34,505 bases of DNA. Source: Nitrospiria bacterium (GTDB lineage: Bacteria; Nitrospirota; Nitrospiria; JACQBZ01). Below, piece by piece: positions 21,437 to 29,808 of the stretch. The notes under the pieces were generated by a model. It was given only the letters and a program-made list of their open reading frames with translations, was not told the origin of the DNA and did not search any database. The stretch covers positions 1 to 34,505 of the forward strand of contig CAKKOZ010000013.1 of the NCBI GenBank assembly GCA_919901335.1. Reading direction: 5' to 3'. Numbering within the stretch: the stretch's first letter is position 1; each line of letters opens with the position of its first letter. Both the position numbers and the translations under genes were made by a program.

Positions 21437-24400
21437 ATGAAGCACTCCGATTTCGTCCATCTCCATTGCCACACCCAGTATAGCCTGCTGGACGGGGCCA
21501 ACCCAATCAACGCGCTTCTGGACCAGGCCGTCTCGTTCCGGATGCCGGCGCTGGCGATCACCGATCACGGGAATCTGTTCGGCGCAATCGAGTTCTACCA
21601 GAAGGCCCGTGCGGCCGGAATCAAACCGATCATCGGCTGCGAGATGTACGTCGCCCCCAAAAACCACCGCGATAAAGAGTCCGGCGGACGGCATCATGAA
21701 TACCATCACCTGATCCTCCTGGCCGCCGACCGCACGGGTTACAAGAACCTGATCAAGCTCGTGAGCACCGCCCACCTCGATGGTTTCTATTACAAACCGC
21801 GCATCGACAAAGAGCTGCTCCAGAAACACCATGAGGGGCTGATCGGCCTGTCAGCCTGCCTTCGGGGCGAGGTTCCGATGTTTCTGGCCAACGATGAACC
21901 GGAAAAAGCACTGGCCGCGGCCGGAGAATACGAAGAGATACTGGGCAAAGGGAACTTTTACCTGGAAGTACAGCATAACGGGCTTGAGCTTCAACAAAAG
22001 GTGAACAAAGGCTTGGTCGAGCTCCACCGGAAAACCGGGATGGCCCTGGCCGCCACCAACGACGCACACTATTTGACCCGCGGCCATGCGAAGGCCCATG
22101 ATATTCTTCTCTGCCTTCAGACCGGAAAAACAGTGAACGAGCCGGACCGGATGCGGTTCGGCTCGGACGAGAACTACCTCAAGTCGGCCGAGGAGATGGC
22201 CGCGAATTTCTCGGAACTGCCCGAGGCGGTCCTTAACACCAAACGCATCGCGGAACGCTGCAACCTCGACCTTACCTTTGATCAATTCCATCTCCCGCAT
22301 TACAAAGTCCCGGAGGGCTTCACACGGGAACAATACCTTGAGAAGCTGTCACGGGAGGGATTAGCGGCGCGTCTTAACAATAAACCGCCCGGCGCCCTCC
22401 CCGACGGAATCTACGGACAACGCCTCGCGACCGAACTGGCCGTACTCAACAGCATGGGGTACGCCGGTTATTTCCTGATCGTCTGGGATATCATCAATTA
22501 CGCCCGCTCGCACGGAATTCCGGTCGGGCCGGGGCGCGGCTCGGCGGCCGGAAGCCTCGTCGCCTACGCACTGCGGATCACGGACATTGATCCGCTGCGG
22601 TACGATCTGCTGTTCGAGCGATTTCTCAATCCGGAGCGCGTCTCTCTCCCGGATATCGACATGGACTTCTGCATGGACCGCCGGGAGGAAGTGATCCATT
22701 ACGTCACCGAAAAATTCGGCTCGGACCATGTCTGCCAGATCATCACCTTCGGGACGATGGCCGCCAAGGCCGCCATCCGGGACGTCGGGCGCGTGCTGGA
22801 ACTCCCCTACGCCGAGGTGGACAAGGTGGCGAAACTCGTTCCGAACACGATCGGGATCACGTTGGACGAAGCGGTCAAGGCCGAACCGCGCCTGAAGGAA
22901 CTTATCAAGACCGATCCCAGGATTCAGGAACTGCTGACGCTGGCCCGGTCGCTCGAGGGTCTGGCGCGCCATGCCTCCACCCATGCCGCCGGCGTCGTGA
23001 TCTCGGAAGAGCCGCTCACGGACCACGTGCCGTTGTACCGGGGGGCCAAGGGCGAAATCGTGACGCAGTACGCCAAGGACGATCTGGAGAAAATTGGGCT
23101 GGTCAAATTCGACCTCCTGGGTCTGCGGACACTCACCGTCATCGACCAAGCCGTAAAACTGATCAATAAAAAACGGGCGACCGAAGACCCGATCCGTCCG
23201 AACCATGTCCCGCTGGATGATTCCAAAACATACCAGCAGCTCTCCGCCGGCGAGACGATCGGCGTCTTCCAGCTGGAAAGCCCGGGGATGCGCGACCTGC
23301 TCGTCAAGCTGAAACCGGAGCTGTTCGAGGATCTGATCGCCATCCTCGCGTTGTACCGCCCCGGCCCGATCCAAAGCGGCATGATGGACGACTTTATCAA
23401 CCGCAAGCGCGGCCGCATCCCGATCCAATACGAACTACCCCAGCTCAAAGAAATCCTGGATGAAACCTACGGCGTGATCGTCTATCAGGAACAGGTGATG
23501 AAGATCGCCAACGTACTGGCCGGCTTCTCCCTGGGACAGGCCGATCTTCTCCGTCGGGCGATGGGGAAAAAGAAGCCGGAGGAAATGGAGGAACAGAAAG
23601 AACAATTCATCAAGGGCGCGCGGGACAACGATATTCCCGAGAAGAAGGCCGAAAAACTGTTTGATCTCATGGCCTATTTCGCCGGCTACGGATTCAACAA
23701 ATCCCACAGCGCGGCCTATGCACTGATCTCCTACCAGACCGCCTATCTTAAAACGCATTATCCGGTCGAGTTCATGGCGGCGCTGCTCTCAAGCGAGAGG
23801 GGAAATTCCGACAAGATCGTTCGGTACATCACCGAATGCCGCTCGACGGGCATCAAGATCCTCCCGCCCGACGTCAACGAAAGCCGGCGGGATTTCACGG
23901 TGGTCGAGGACGGCATCCGGTTCGGCCTCGCCGCCATCAAGAACGTGGGCGACAACGCCATTGATTCGATCCGCGAGGCCCGGGAGGCGGGCGGACCGTT
24001 TACCTCCATTTTTGATTTCTGCCGTCGGATTGATTCCCGCAGGGTCAACCGCCGCGCGATCGAGGGATTCATCAAGAGCGGCGCGCTGGACTCGACGAAG
24101 GCCAAGCGGTCGCAGATGACGGCCGTCATGGAAAAGGCCGTTGAGGAAGGAAACGTCGCGCAACGGGACCGCCTCCAGGGACAGGCCGCTCTGTTCGGCC
24201 TTGAATCCATCGAGCAAAAAGCCGATGCGGACCCCCTCCCGCCGCTGGAGGAGTGGGATGAGGCGCAGATGCTGCGTCTTGAGAAGGAAAGCGTCGGCTT
24301 CTATATCACCAGCCATCCCCTGGCGCGCTACGCCGAAGAGCTTAAGAATTATGCCACGGCCAACGCCGAAACACTGGACGACGTTCCGGAGGATCGGCAG

Positions 24401-24892
24401 GTGAAGCTCTGCGGCATCATCGTTCAGCAGAAGATTATCACCACAAAACGCGGCGACACGATGGCCAACCTGACCCTTGAAGATCTGCACGGCCTGTTTG
24501 AGGTCCTGGTCTTCCCGGACCTGTACAAGAAAACGTCGGCGATCCTGACCCAGGACACACCGCTCTTCGTCACGGGTTTTGTGGACAAAGGCGAGAAGGG
24601 GACCAAGGTCAAGGCCATCGGCATCGAACCGCTGGCCAACGTACGGGAACAGATCACGCGACGCGTTGATATCTGCCTGAGCTCCACCGGTCTGACGTCA
24701 CAGGACTTTCAGCGCCTGAAGGAAATCCTGCTCCGTCACCGCGGCTCGTGCCCGGTCTTTCTCCGGCTTGGCATGCCCAACCAGACCGAGTCCACGATTG
24801 CGGTGGACGAGCAGGTCCGGATCAAACCGTCCGATCTCTTTGTTTCGGAGGTCGAACGGGAATTCGGCAAGGGAACGGTCGTCTTCCGATGA
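21437..24892 (+). CDS. dnaE: DNA polymerase III alpha subunit
   Basis: 1151 residues. Replicative polymerase of the DnaE1 type. PHP domain at the N-terminus (FVHLHCHTQYSLLDGA), polymerase palm with catalytic Asp406 and Asp408 in PDIDMDFCMDRRE and a third Asp near 559 in VKFDLLGLRTL, then fingers, helix-hairpin-helix and a C-terminal OB-fold (about 960-1060). The tail ends in FGKGTVVFR. I moved the start from ATG 21401 to ATG 21437 because the former lies in the promoter; MKHSDFVHL then aligns with other DnaE starts. No clear Shine-Dalgarno. Overlaps accA by 4 bases. Confidence 0.97.
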   Translation: MKHSDFVHLHCHTQYSLLDGANPINALLDQAVSFRMPALAITDHGNLFGAIEFYQKARAAGIKPIIGCEMYVAPKNHRDKESGGRHHEYHHLILLAADRTGYKNLIKLVSTAHLDGFYYKPRIDKELLQKHHEGLIGLSACLRGEVPMFLANDEPEKALAAAGEYEEILGKGNFYLEVQHNGLELQQKVNKGLVELHRKTGMALAATNDAHYLTRGHAKAHDILLCLQTGKTVNEPDRMRFGSDENYLKSAEEMAANFSELPEAVLNTKRIAERCNLDLTFDQFHLPHYKVPEGFTREQYLEKLSREGLAARLNNKPPGALPDGIYGQRLATELAVLNSMGYAGYFLIVWDIINYARSHGIPVGPGRGSAAGSLVAYALRITDIDPLRYDLLFERFLNPERVSLPDIDMDFCMDRREEVIHYVTEKFGSDHVCQIITFGTMAAKAAIRDVGRVLELPYAEVDKVAKLVPNTIGITLDEAVKAEPRLKELIKTDPRIQELLTLARSLEGLARHASTHAAGVVISEEPLTDHVPLYRGAKGEIVTQYAKDDLEKIGLVKFDLLGLRTLTVIDQAVKLINKKRATEDPIRPNHVPLDDSKTYQQLSAGETIGVFQLESPGMRDLLVKLKPELFEDLIAILALYRPGPIQSGMMDDFINRKRGRIPIQYELPQLKEILDETYGVIVYQEQVMKIANVLAGFSLGQADLLRRAMGKKKPEEMEEQKEQFIKGARDNDIPEKKAEKLFDLMAYFAGYGFNKSHSAAYALISYQTAYLKTHYPVEFMAALLSSERGNSDKIVRYITECRSTGIKILPPDVNESRRDFTVVEDGIRFGLAAIKNVGDNAIDSIREAREAGGPFTSIFDFCRRIDSRRVNRRAIEGFIKSGALDSTKAKRSQMTAVMEKAVEEGNVAQRDRLQGQAALFGLESIEQKADADPLPPLEEWDEAQMLRLEKESVGFYITSHPLARYAEELKNYATANAETLDDVPEDRQVKLCGIIVQQKIITTKRGDTMANLTLEDLHGLFEVLVFPDLYKKTSAILTQDTPLFVTGFVDKGEKGTKVKAIGIEPLANVREQITRRVDICLSSTGLTSQDFQRLKEILLRHRGSCPVFLRLGMPNQTESTIAVDEQVRIKPSDLFVSEVEREFGKGTVVFR

Positions 24893-25851
24893 GAGACTTC
24901 CTGGAATTTGAAAAACCGCTTATGGAATATGAAGAGAAGATCGAGAAATTAAAACCCTTCGCCAAGACCGACCCGCTGATCCAGCGCGAAATTGAAGTGA
25001 TCGAGAAGAAGGCGCGGGAGGTTCAAGTCGAAATTTTCGCAAAGCTCACGCCCTGGCAGCGGACCCAATTGGCCCGGCATCAGAACCGGCCCAACACCCA
25101 GGACTATATCGCCTTCATGATCCATGACTTTGTCGAACTGCACGGCGATCGTCTGTACGGCGATGACCGCGCGATTCTGGGCGGCGTTGGGATCTTTCGC
25201 AACCGGCCGGTCGTGATCATCGGTCACCAGAAGGGAAAGAGCGTGAAGGAGCGCGTTGACCGCAACTTCGGCATGCCCCATCCGGAGGGATATCGGAAGG
25301 CGCTCCGTCTGATGAAGCTGGCCGAGAAATTCATGCGGCCGGTGATCACCTTGATCGACACGCCGGGGGCCTATCCCGGAATCGGGGCCGAGGAACGCGG
25401 ACAGTCCGAGGCAATCGCACGGAACCTGATCGAGATGTCGCGTCTATCGGTGCCGGTCATCGTGGTAGTGATCGGGGAAGGCGGAAGCGGCGGCGCACTG
25501 GCCCTGGGTGTGGGCGACCGCATCCTGATGCTGGAGCATTCAATCTATTCCGTCATCTCCCCGGAAGGCTGCGCCGCCATTCTCTGGAACAACAGCGCCA
25601 AGGCCCCGGATGCGGCCGAGGCCTTGAAGATGACGGCCCAAGATCTTCTGGCGCTGGGCGTTATTGATGAGATCGTGCCGGAGCCGGTCGGGGGCGCACA
25701 CAAAGATCCTCCGCAGGCGGCCGAGATCCTCGAAAAGGCGATCGAGAACCAGCTGGTCAAGCTGGACGGTCTGAAGACGGACGATTTACTCGAACAACGG
25801 TATCAAAAATTCAGAAAGATGGGCGTCTTCGGCGAAGAAATGGTTCCGTAA
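24889..25851 (+). CDS. accA: acetyl-CoA carboxylase carboxyltransferase alpha subunit
   Basis: 320 residues. Part of the carboxyltransferase that makes malonyl-CoA for fatty-acid synthesis. The N-terminal helical region (MRDFLEFEKPLMEYEEKI) matches AccA starts. The crotonase-like core shows FVELHGDRLYGDD, GMPHPEGYRKALRLM, DTPGAYPGIGAEERGQ and GEGGSGGALALGVGD. Start ATG 24889 overlaps the dnaE stop as ATGA; the open frame further upstream is only a shadow of dnaE. The partner accD is not in the window. The dnaE-accA order is common in bacteria. Confidence 0.97.
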   Translation: MRDFLEFEKPLMEYEEKIEKLKPFAKTDPLIQREIEVIEKKAREVQVEIFAKLTPWQRTQLARHQNRPNTQDYIAFMIHDFVELHGDRLYGDDRAILGGVGIFRNRPVVIIGHQKGKSVKERVDRNFGMPHPEGYRKALRLMKLAEKFMRPVITLIDTPGAYPGIGAEERGQSEAIARNLIEMSRLSVPVIVVVIGEGGSGGALALGVGDRILMLEHSIYSVISPEGCAAILWNNSAKAPDAAEALKMTAQDLLALGVIDEIVPEPVGGAHKDPPQAAEILEKAIENQLVKLDGLKTDDLLEQRYQKFRKMGVFGEEMVP

Positions 25852-25909
25852 ACCATCCAGAGAAAACCACGGCCGGGTTATGGACCGGTCATCACTCCGT
25901 TCTCGAGTT

Positions 25910-26545
25910 TCACTGCGACCGCGCGACAACGGCCTCAAACAGGAAATGATAGATTTCGGCATGCCGCTTGGCCTCCCAGAGATCCGCGCCCCAGATGTAG
26001 GCCCCGTGATTCCGGACGAGGATGCAGAACGAATCCGAGAAGAGCGGGTTCTCCAGTACAAGACGGATCTGATCCAGCAGCTCCCGCTCCCGCGGCGTGT
26101 TATGGATCACCGGCACGGTGTGCTTCGACTGGTTTGAGACGCCGCGGATTCCCTTCAACATCTCCAGGCCTTCGATCATAAGATGATCCCGGCCCCCGGC
26201 CCGGTCGCCGGCCAAAACGGACGAGAGCGCGTGACTGTGCATGACCGAATTGGCTTTGCGTTGATTCATCACGAGGCAGAAGATCGGGTTGCATTCGGAA
26301 ACGGTCAGGGACCGATTTTTGGGCGGACGGACGACCGCGCCGCTCGTCCGGTCCACGATGAACAGGTCGGACGGCATGACTTCTTCTTTGTGGACGCCGG
26401 TCGGCGCCATCAAAACCGTTCTCGAATCCGTCGCGGCGCAGATGCCTCCGCCGGTCCCGGTGACCCATCCCTTGTCATAAAAGAGACGCAGGAGTCGGCA
26501 GAGCAGTTCGGCCTGACCTTGTCTGGATGAGGATCGTTTTGGCAT
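25910..26545 (-). CDS. mtnB: methylthioribulose-1-phosphate dehydratase
   Basis: 211 residues, class II aldolase fold. Dehydrates methylthioribulose-1-phosphate in the methionine salvage pathway. Diagnostic blocks: GWVTGTGGGI (27-35), the APTGVHKE substrate loop (47-54), Cys85 in SECNP, zinc ligands His103 and His105 (MHSH) and His180 (VRNHGAYIWG), and catalytic Glu128 in LEMLKGI, as in the human homologue APIP. KHTVPVI at 141-147 is also typical of MtnB rather than of fuculose aldolases. Last gene of the scpA-scpB group (27 bases after scpB). No other salvage gene is in the window. Confidence 0.9.
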   Translation of the reverse strand: MPKRSSSRQGQAELLCRLLRLFYDKGWVTGTGGGICAATDSRTVLMAPTGVHKEEVMPSDLFIVDRTSGAVVRPPKNRSLTVSECNPIFCLVMNQRKANSVMHSHALSSVLAGDRAGGRDHLMIEGLEMLKGIRGVSNQSKHTVPVIHNTPRERELLDQIRLVLENPLFSDSFCILVRNHGAYIWGADLWEAKRHAEIYHFLFEAVVARSQ

Positions 26546-26572
26546 GGATGTCTTTAGTAACGGAGAGATGAA

Positions 26573-27142
26573 TTAGTTCGTTAATTCACTTGCCGGCTCA
26601 TGCTCCGGCAATGTTTCGGCCACCTCTTTGAATTCCTTCAGCGCCGGAAGCTCGGCGAGATCCTTCAACCCGAAATAATGGAGGAATTCACGCGTGGTGC
26701 CGTAGAGCATGGGCCGGCCGAGGCCCTCTCTCCGCCCGACGATCCGCACAATGCGTCGCTCCAGCAGCGTCTTGAGCACGCCGGCCGAGTCCACGCCTCG
26801 AATCGCCTCGATCTCCCCGCGCGTCACGGGCTGCTTGTAGGCCACGATCGCCAGTGTCTCGAGTCCGGAACGGGACAGGCGGGTCGCGGTCTTGATCTTC
26901 TCAAGGGCCTTGATCCACGGGGCGCATTCGGACCGGGTGGCGATCTGATAGCCGCCGGCCACCTCCACGATCTGAAGCCCCCGCCCGGCGGCGTCGTAGT
27001 TCTGCCGCAACCGGTCCAGGGCCTCGCGAATCCGGCCCGTGTCGGTCCCCTCCAACACCTCGGCCAGCTTGTCCAAAGACATCGGCTCGCCCGCGATGAA
27101 AAGAAGGGCCTCTAGGATGGCTGTAAGTTCGTGTTCTTCCAT
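26573..27142 (-). CDS. scpB: chromosome segregation and condensation protein ScpB
   Basis: 189 residues. Winged-helix kleisin-associated subunit of the SMC-ScpAB condensin. The start LTAILEALLFIAGEPMSLDKLAEVL and the second winged helix with ETLAIVAYKQPVTRGEIEAIRGV are hallmarks. Overlaps scpA by 31 bases, as is usual for this pair. The smc gene is elsewhere. Confidence 0.96.
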   Translation of the reverse strand: MEEHELTAILEALLFIAGEPMSLDKLAEVLEGTDTGRIREALDRLRQNYDAAGRGLQIVEVAGGYQIATRSECAPWIKALEKIKTATRLSRSGLETLAIVAYKQPVTRGEIEAIRGVDSAGVLKTLLERRIVRIVGRREGLGRPMLYGTTREFLHYFGLKDLAELPALKEFKEVAETLPEHEPASELTN

Positions 27143-27849
27143 ACGCGTATCGTCCCAAAGAGTTCGGCCTGAATGATGCGCACCCGTTTCAGCCGGATTA
27201 ATTCCAGTAAAGCCAAAAAGGTCACGATCATGGCCAGGCGCGTTGTATCATCGTCAAACAGCGAGGTGAAGGTGATGCTCTCTTCGCTCTCCAGACGATC
27301 CAGAATCAGGCTCATCCGGTCCTGAACCGACAGCTCGTCCACCACGATCTCAAGGCCTTGAATCGTAGGCGTGCGATCCATCACGCCGCGAAGGGCCTCT
27401 AAGAGATCAAACAGGCTCATATCCACGAGGTTGATCTCACCCGTCGGCCCGTCAGTCCCGTGGGACGCCGGACGATAGAACACCTCGCGCCACTCCTGCT
27501 CGCGCGACTCGAATCCATGAGCGGCGTCTTTAAATCGCTGGTACTCCAGCAGCCGCATCACCAGATCGGCGCGCGGGTCTTCCTCTTCCTCCTCGTCCGT
27601 CTCGGACGGAGGCAGAAGCGTTTTGGACTTGATATGGATCAGGGTCGCGGCCATCACCAGAAATTCGCCGGCGACGGCCAGGTTCAACGACGTCATCAGG
27701 CCTAAATATTCCAGATATTGGCCGGTGATCAGCGAGATCGGGATATCGTAGATGTTGATCTCGTTCTTTTTGATGAGGTGAAGCAGCAGGTCGAGCGGGC
27801 CTTCAAAGGCTGGAAGTTTGACGGCGTAGGCTGTTTGGGAGTCGTCCAT
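27112..27849 (-). CDS. scpA: chromosome segregation and condensation protein ScpA (kleisin)
   Basis: 245 residues from the ATG at 27849. N-terminal SMC-neck binding region with FEGPLDLLLHLIKKNEINIYDIPI, a variable acidic centre (EEEEED), and a C-terminal winged helix that binds the SMC cap (VTFLALLELIRLKRVRIIQ). A GTG two codons upstream (27855) is also possible, and with the predicted +1 near 27856 would make the message leaderless. It has its own promoter between the upstream small gene and itself. Confidence 0.95.
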   Translation of the reverse strand: MDDSQTAYAVKLPAFEGPLDLLLHLIKKNEINIYDIPISLITGQYLEYLGLMTSLNLAVAGEFLVMAATLIHIKSKTLLPPSETDEEEEEDPRADLVMRLLEYQRFKDAAHGFESREQEWREVFYRPASHGTDGPTGEINLVDMSLFDLLEALRGVMDRTPTIQGLEIVVDELSVQDRMSLILDRLESEESITFTSLFDDDTTRLAMIVTFLALLELIRLKRVRIIQAELFGTIRVWKNTNLQPS

Positions 27850-27862
27850 GCTCACAGGGTCA

Positions 27863-27892
27863 ATCGTAGTCCCGCCTCAAAATCAATGTCAA
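27863..27892 (-). promoter_or_regulatory. promoter of scpA-scpB-mtnB
   Basis: Minus strand: perfect -35 TTGACA (27892-27887), 18-base spacer, -10 TACGAT (27868-27863, 4 of 6). The -35 contains the stop codon (TGA, 27891-27889) of the upstream 91-residue gene. Predicted start is near 27856, 1 to 8 bases before the candidate start codons. Confidence 0.65.
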
Positions 27893-28164
27893 GGGGTCAC
27901 ATTTTTCAAATGGCCGTGGGCCTGCCGCCGATGCTCTTTTGAGTCCCGACGGGATTGGGCTCCGAGGACTTCGTTCGCCTCCCGTTTCATTTTCTGCAAC
28001 TCGGCCATCAGTTCGAGAAGCGTCTTCTCGGCCGCCGGGTCCTGGGGCCGTGCGTCGTAAGCCTTGTTCAACCAGTAGATCGCATTTTCCAGTTTCTGGT
28101 TGATCACGGCCTGAATCTGCCCCTTCGTCAACGCCGTCTCGGCCCCGTGAATGTTCTGCGCCAT
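27889..28164 (-). CDS. uncharacterised 91-residue soluble protein
   Basis: I do not recognise this protein. It is helical and charged: residues 13-38 (LTKGQIQAVINQKLENAIYW, continuing) and 44-68 look like paired helices resembling half a TPR, with a basic C-terminal tail rich in Arg, His and Lys. No signal peptide or membrane segment. Support for being real: a good Shine-Dalgarno (GGAGG, 4 bases before the ATG), a consensus-like promoter at 28238-28211, and codon use like its neighbours. It is followed after 33 bases by scpA. Confidence 0.7.
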   Translation of the reverse strand: MAQNIHGAETALTKGQIQAVINQKLENAIYWLNKAYDARPQDPAAEKTLLELMAELQKMKREANEVLGAQSRRDSKEHRRQAHGHLKNVTP

Positions 28165-28185
28165 TCAACCTCCCCAACCACAATA

Positions 28186-28216
28186 TATAGTAGCTGCTCG
28201 TATAGAGGCTACTATA
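28186..28216. promoter_or_regulatory. inverted repeat over the -10 and start site, candidate operator
   Basis: TATAGTAGC (28186-28194) and GCTACTATA (28208-28216) are perfect 9-bp arms separated by 13 bases. The right arm contains the whole -10 box and the axis is near 28201, close to the predicted +1. A dimeric repressor bound here would block the promoter. An RNA hairpin is unlikely, because the right arm lies upstream of +1. Confidence 0.5.
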
Positions 28217-28238
28217 GCAGAATCTTTTTTGTTGTCAA
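28211..28238 (-). promoter_or_regulatory. promoter of the 91-residue gene
   Basis: Minus strand: perfect -35 TTGACA (28238-28233), 16-base spacer, -10 TATAGT (28216-28211). Predicted start is near 28204. The -10 is part of an inverted repeat listed separately. Confidence 0.78.
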
Positions 28239-28249
28239 GCGGAAATTCA

Positions 28250-28291
28250 AGATATGGTGGGGAAAAATCAGCAACTAACGAGATATGGTGG
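28250..28291. repeat. two direct repeats upstream of the promoter
   Basis: AGATATGGTGG occurs at 28250-28260 and again at 28281-28291, exactly 31 bp apart (about three helical turns). Their centres are about 51 and 82 bases upstream of the predicted start at 28204. The spacing suits a protein bound twice on the same DNA face. Confidence 0.6.
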
Positions 28292-28298
28292 TTTTAAT

Positions 28299-29027
28299 CT
28301 ATTTCTTGGCTTCCAGGACGTAGGCATTTTCATTGATTCTCATTCGCCTCGCCACCCACAAACTCCCCAGCATCATCACGATCATGTCGAGATAGACGTA
28401 AAACATAACCGAGCCCATGGGCGGGTTGGTGGTGGACATGAAGTCAAACGGTTTTGGCGACCAGGACCAGCAGCCGAAGGCGGTGCCGACGAACTCAACA
28501 AACAGGACGAAGATCGGCATGAACATATAGATCACCCGCTGCTTCATCGCAAAAACACCGAGGAAAAAGAGCAGGCCGAGAAGGACAGTGAAACTGTCTC
28601 CAAAGACCCAAAACACGCCAAGAAAAAGCGCCGCATAAAAGATCAGGAACCGGCGGATGATGACGGATGCGTGATCATGGACACCGGCGCGCCAGAGGAG
28701 TTGAAAGCCGGAGCCGATCACGATCGCGTGGCCGAACGGTACATAGATCGGGACAGTGCCGAACTTGTAAGTATAGAGCTCGATCCCCATGCTCAAAAAC
28801 ACCTCGCCGATGGCCGAAACCGGGATCGTCAACAGCATGATCTTTTTCAATCGCTCATCCGGCATCGTCCTATACATGGCGTAGCAATAAAGCGGGACAA
28901 GGATGTTGTCAAGCATCTGACCGTTCAGCCCCTGCGCCAGCAGCCATTTTGAATCCAGGAACAGCATCACCAGCGTGACCGGGACGAAGGCATAAAAGGA
29001 CCAATGAAACGGTTTTGTCTCGATCAT
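28299..29027 (-). CDS. uncharacterised polytopic membrane protein
   Basis: 242 residues with about seven hydrophobic segments and short charged loops; I cannot name the family. Notable conserved-looking spots: DNILVPLYCYAMYRTMPDE after the first segments, PIYVPFGHAIVIGSG (about 93-107), and a C-terminal EFVGTAFGCWSWSP followed by NPPMGSVMFYVYLD. The E-x-x-G-T-x-x-G-x-W pattern with a later Pro-rich loop faintly recalls carotenoid-biosynthesis-type membrane proteins, but this is weak. It starts inside the lgt stop codon (4-base overlap, 29027-29024), so it is coexpressed with lgt and trpS. Confidence 0.8.
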   Translation of the reverse strand: MIETKPFHWSFYAFVPVTLVMLFLDSKWLLAQGLNGQMLDNILVPLYCYAMYRTMPDERLKKIMLLTIPVSAIGEVFLSMGIELYTYKFGTVPIYVPFGHAIVIGSGFQLLWRAGVHDHASVIIRRFLIFYAALFLGVFWVFGDSFTVLLGLLFFLGVFAMKQRVIYMFMPIFVLFVEFVGTAFGCWSWSPKPFDFMSTTNPPMGSVMFYVYLDMIVMMLGSLWVARRMRINENAYVLEAKK

Positions 29028-29794
29028 TTCTTCTTCAGCCAGAGCCTTTTATTAATCACATACGTCCCGACGAGGATGACCAGCAGCACGCTTACGACAT
29101 GCGGCGCGCGCAACGGGCCGAGATACAGGTCATCGGCGCGGAAGAAACTGACGATGAACCGGATCACGGAATAGAGTATCAGATAGAGACAAAAGATAAA
29201 CCCGTCGCCCCAGGGCCGCTTCCGGATGGACCAGAGAAACGCAAAGACCAGGGCGTTTAATCCCAGTTCGTACAGCATCACGGGATGGAGAGGAACCGGG
29301 CCGAACTCCCGTCCGGCGATGCTGCCCGGCGGAAAGACGATGCCCCACGGCATCGTCGTCGGCGTGCCGTGCGCGTCGCCGTTCATGAAATTTCCGAACC
29401 GCCCGAAGGCCTGCCCGAGAATCACGAGCGGCGCGCCGGCATCGGCCAGCGGCCAGAACGAAACGTGATGACGGCGGACGAACCAGATTCCGATCAGCAC
29501 GCCGCCAATGAGTCCTCCGTGAATCGCAAGCCCGCCGTGCCAGATCGCCGGAATCTCGGAGGGATTGCTGCCATAGTAAGACCAGTTGAACGCAACATAA
29601 TAGATCCGGGCGCCGATGATACCGCCCAGGAGGCAGTACATGATCAGGTTCCAGCTGTCGTCGTTTGAAAGCGGAATTCCCTTCCGGCGGACCTCTTTTC
29701 CGAGCAGCCAGCCGCCGACCATCGCCGCGATGAAATACATCAGGCCGTAGTAACGGATCGTAATCGGCCCAAACTGGATTAGGTCTGGATGCAT
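29024..29794 (-). CDS. lgt: phosphatidylglycerol--prolipoprotein diacylglyceryl transferase
   Basis: 256 residues, inner-membrane enzyme with seven transmembrane helices. It adds diacylglycerol to the lipobox cysteine of prolipoproteins. The Lgt signature GQAFGRFGNFMNGDAHG (127-143) includes Arg132; His92 in AIHGGLIGG corresponds to the essential histidine of E. coli Lgt. The C-terminal Arg in FFRADD is also conserved. GAGG 8 bases before the ATG. It lies 14 bases after trpS. Likely substrates include SppA in this window. Confidence 0.96.
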   Translation of the reverse strand: MHPDLIQFGPITIRYYGLMYFIAAMVGGWLLGKEVRRKGIPLSNDDSWNLIMYCLLGGIIGARIYYVAFNWSYYGSNPSEIPAIWHGGLAIHGGLIGGVLIGIWFVRRHHVSFWPLADAGAPLVILGQAFGRFGNFMNGDAHGTPTTMPWGIVFPPGSIAGREFGPVPLHPVMLYELGLNALVFAFLWSIRKRPWGDGFIFCLYLILYSVIRFIVSFFRADDLYLGPLRAPHVVSVLLVILVGTYVINKRLWLKKK

Positions 29795-29808
29795 CTATTT
29801 ATCCTCGC

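Noticed and set aside
24748..24888. 47-codon N-terminal extension of accA
   Set aside because: It is a frame shadow of dnaE; the ATGA overlap at 24889 gives the normal AccA start.
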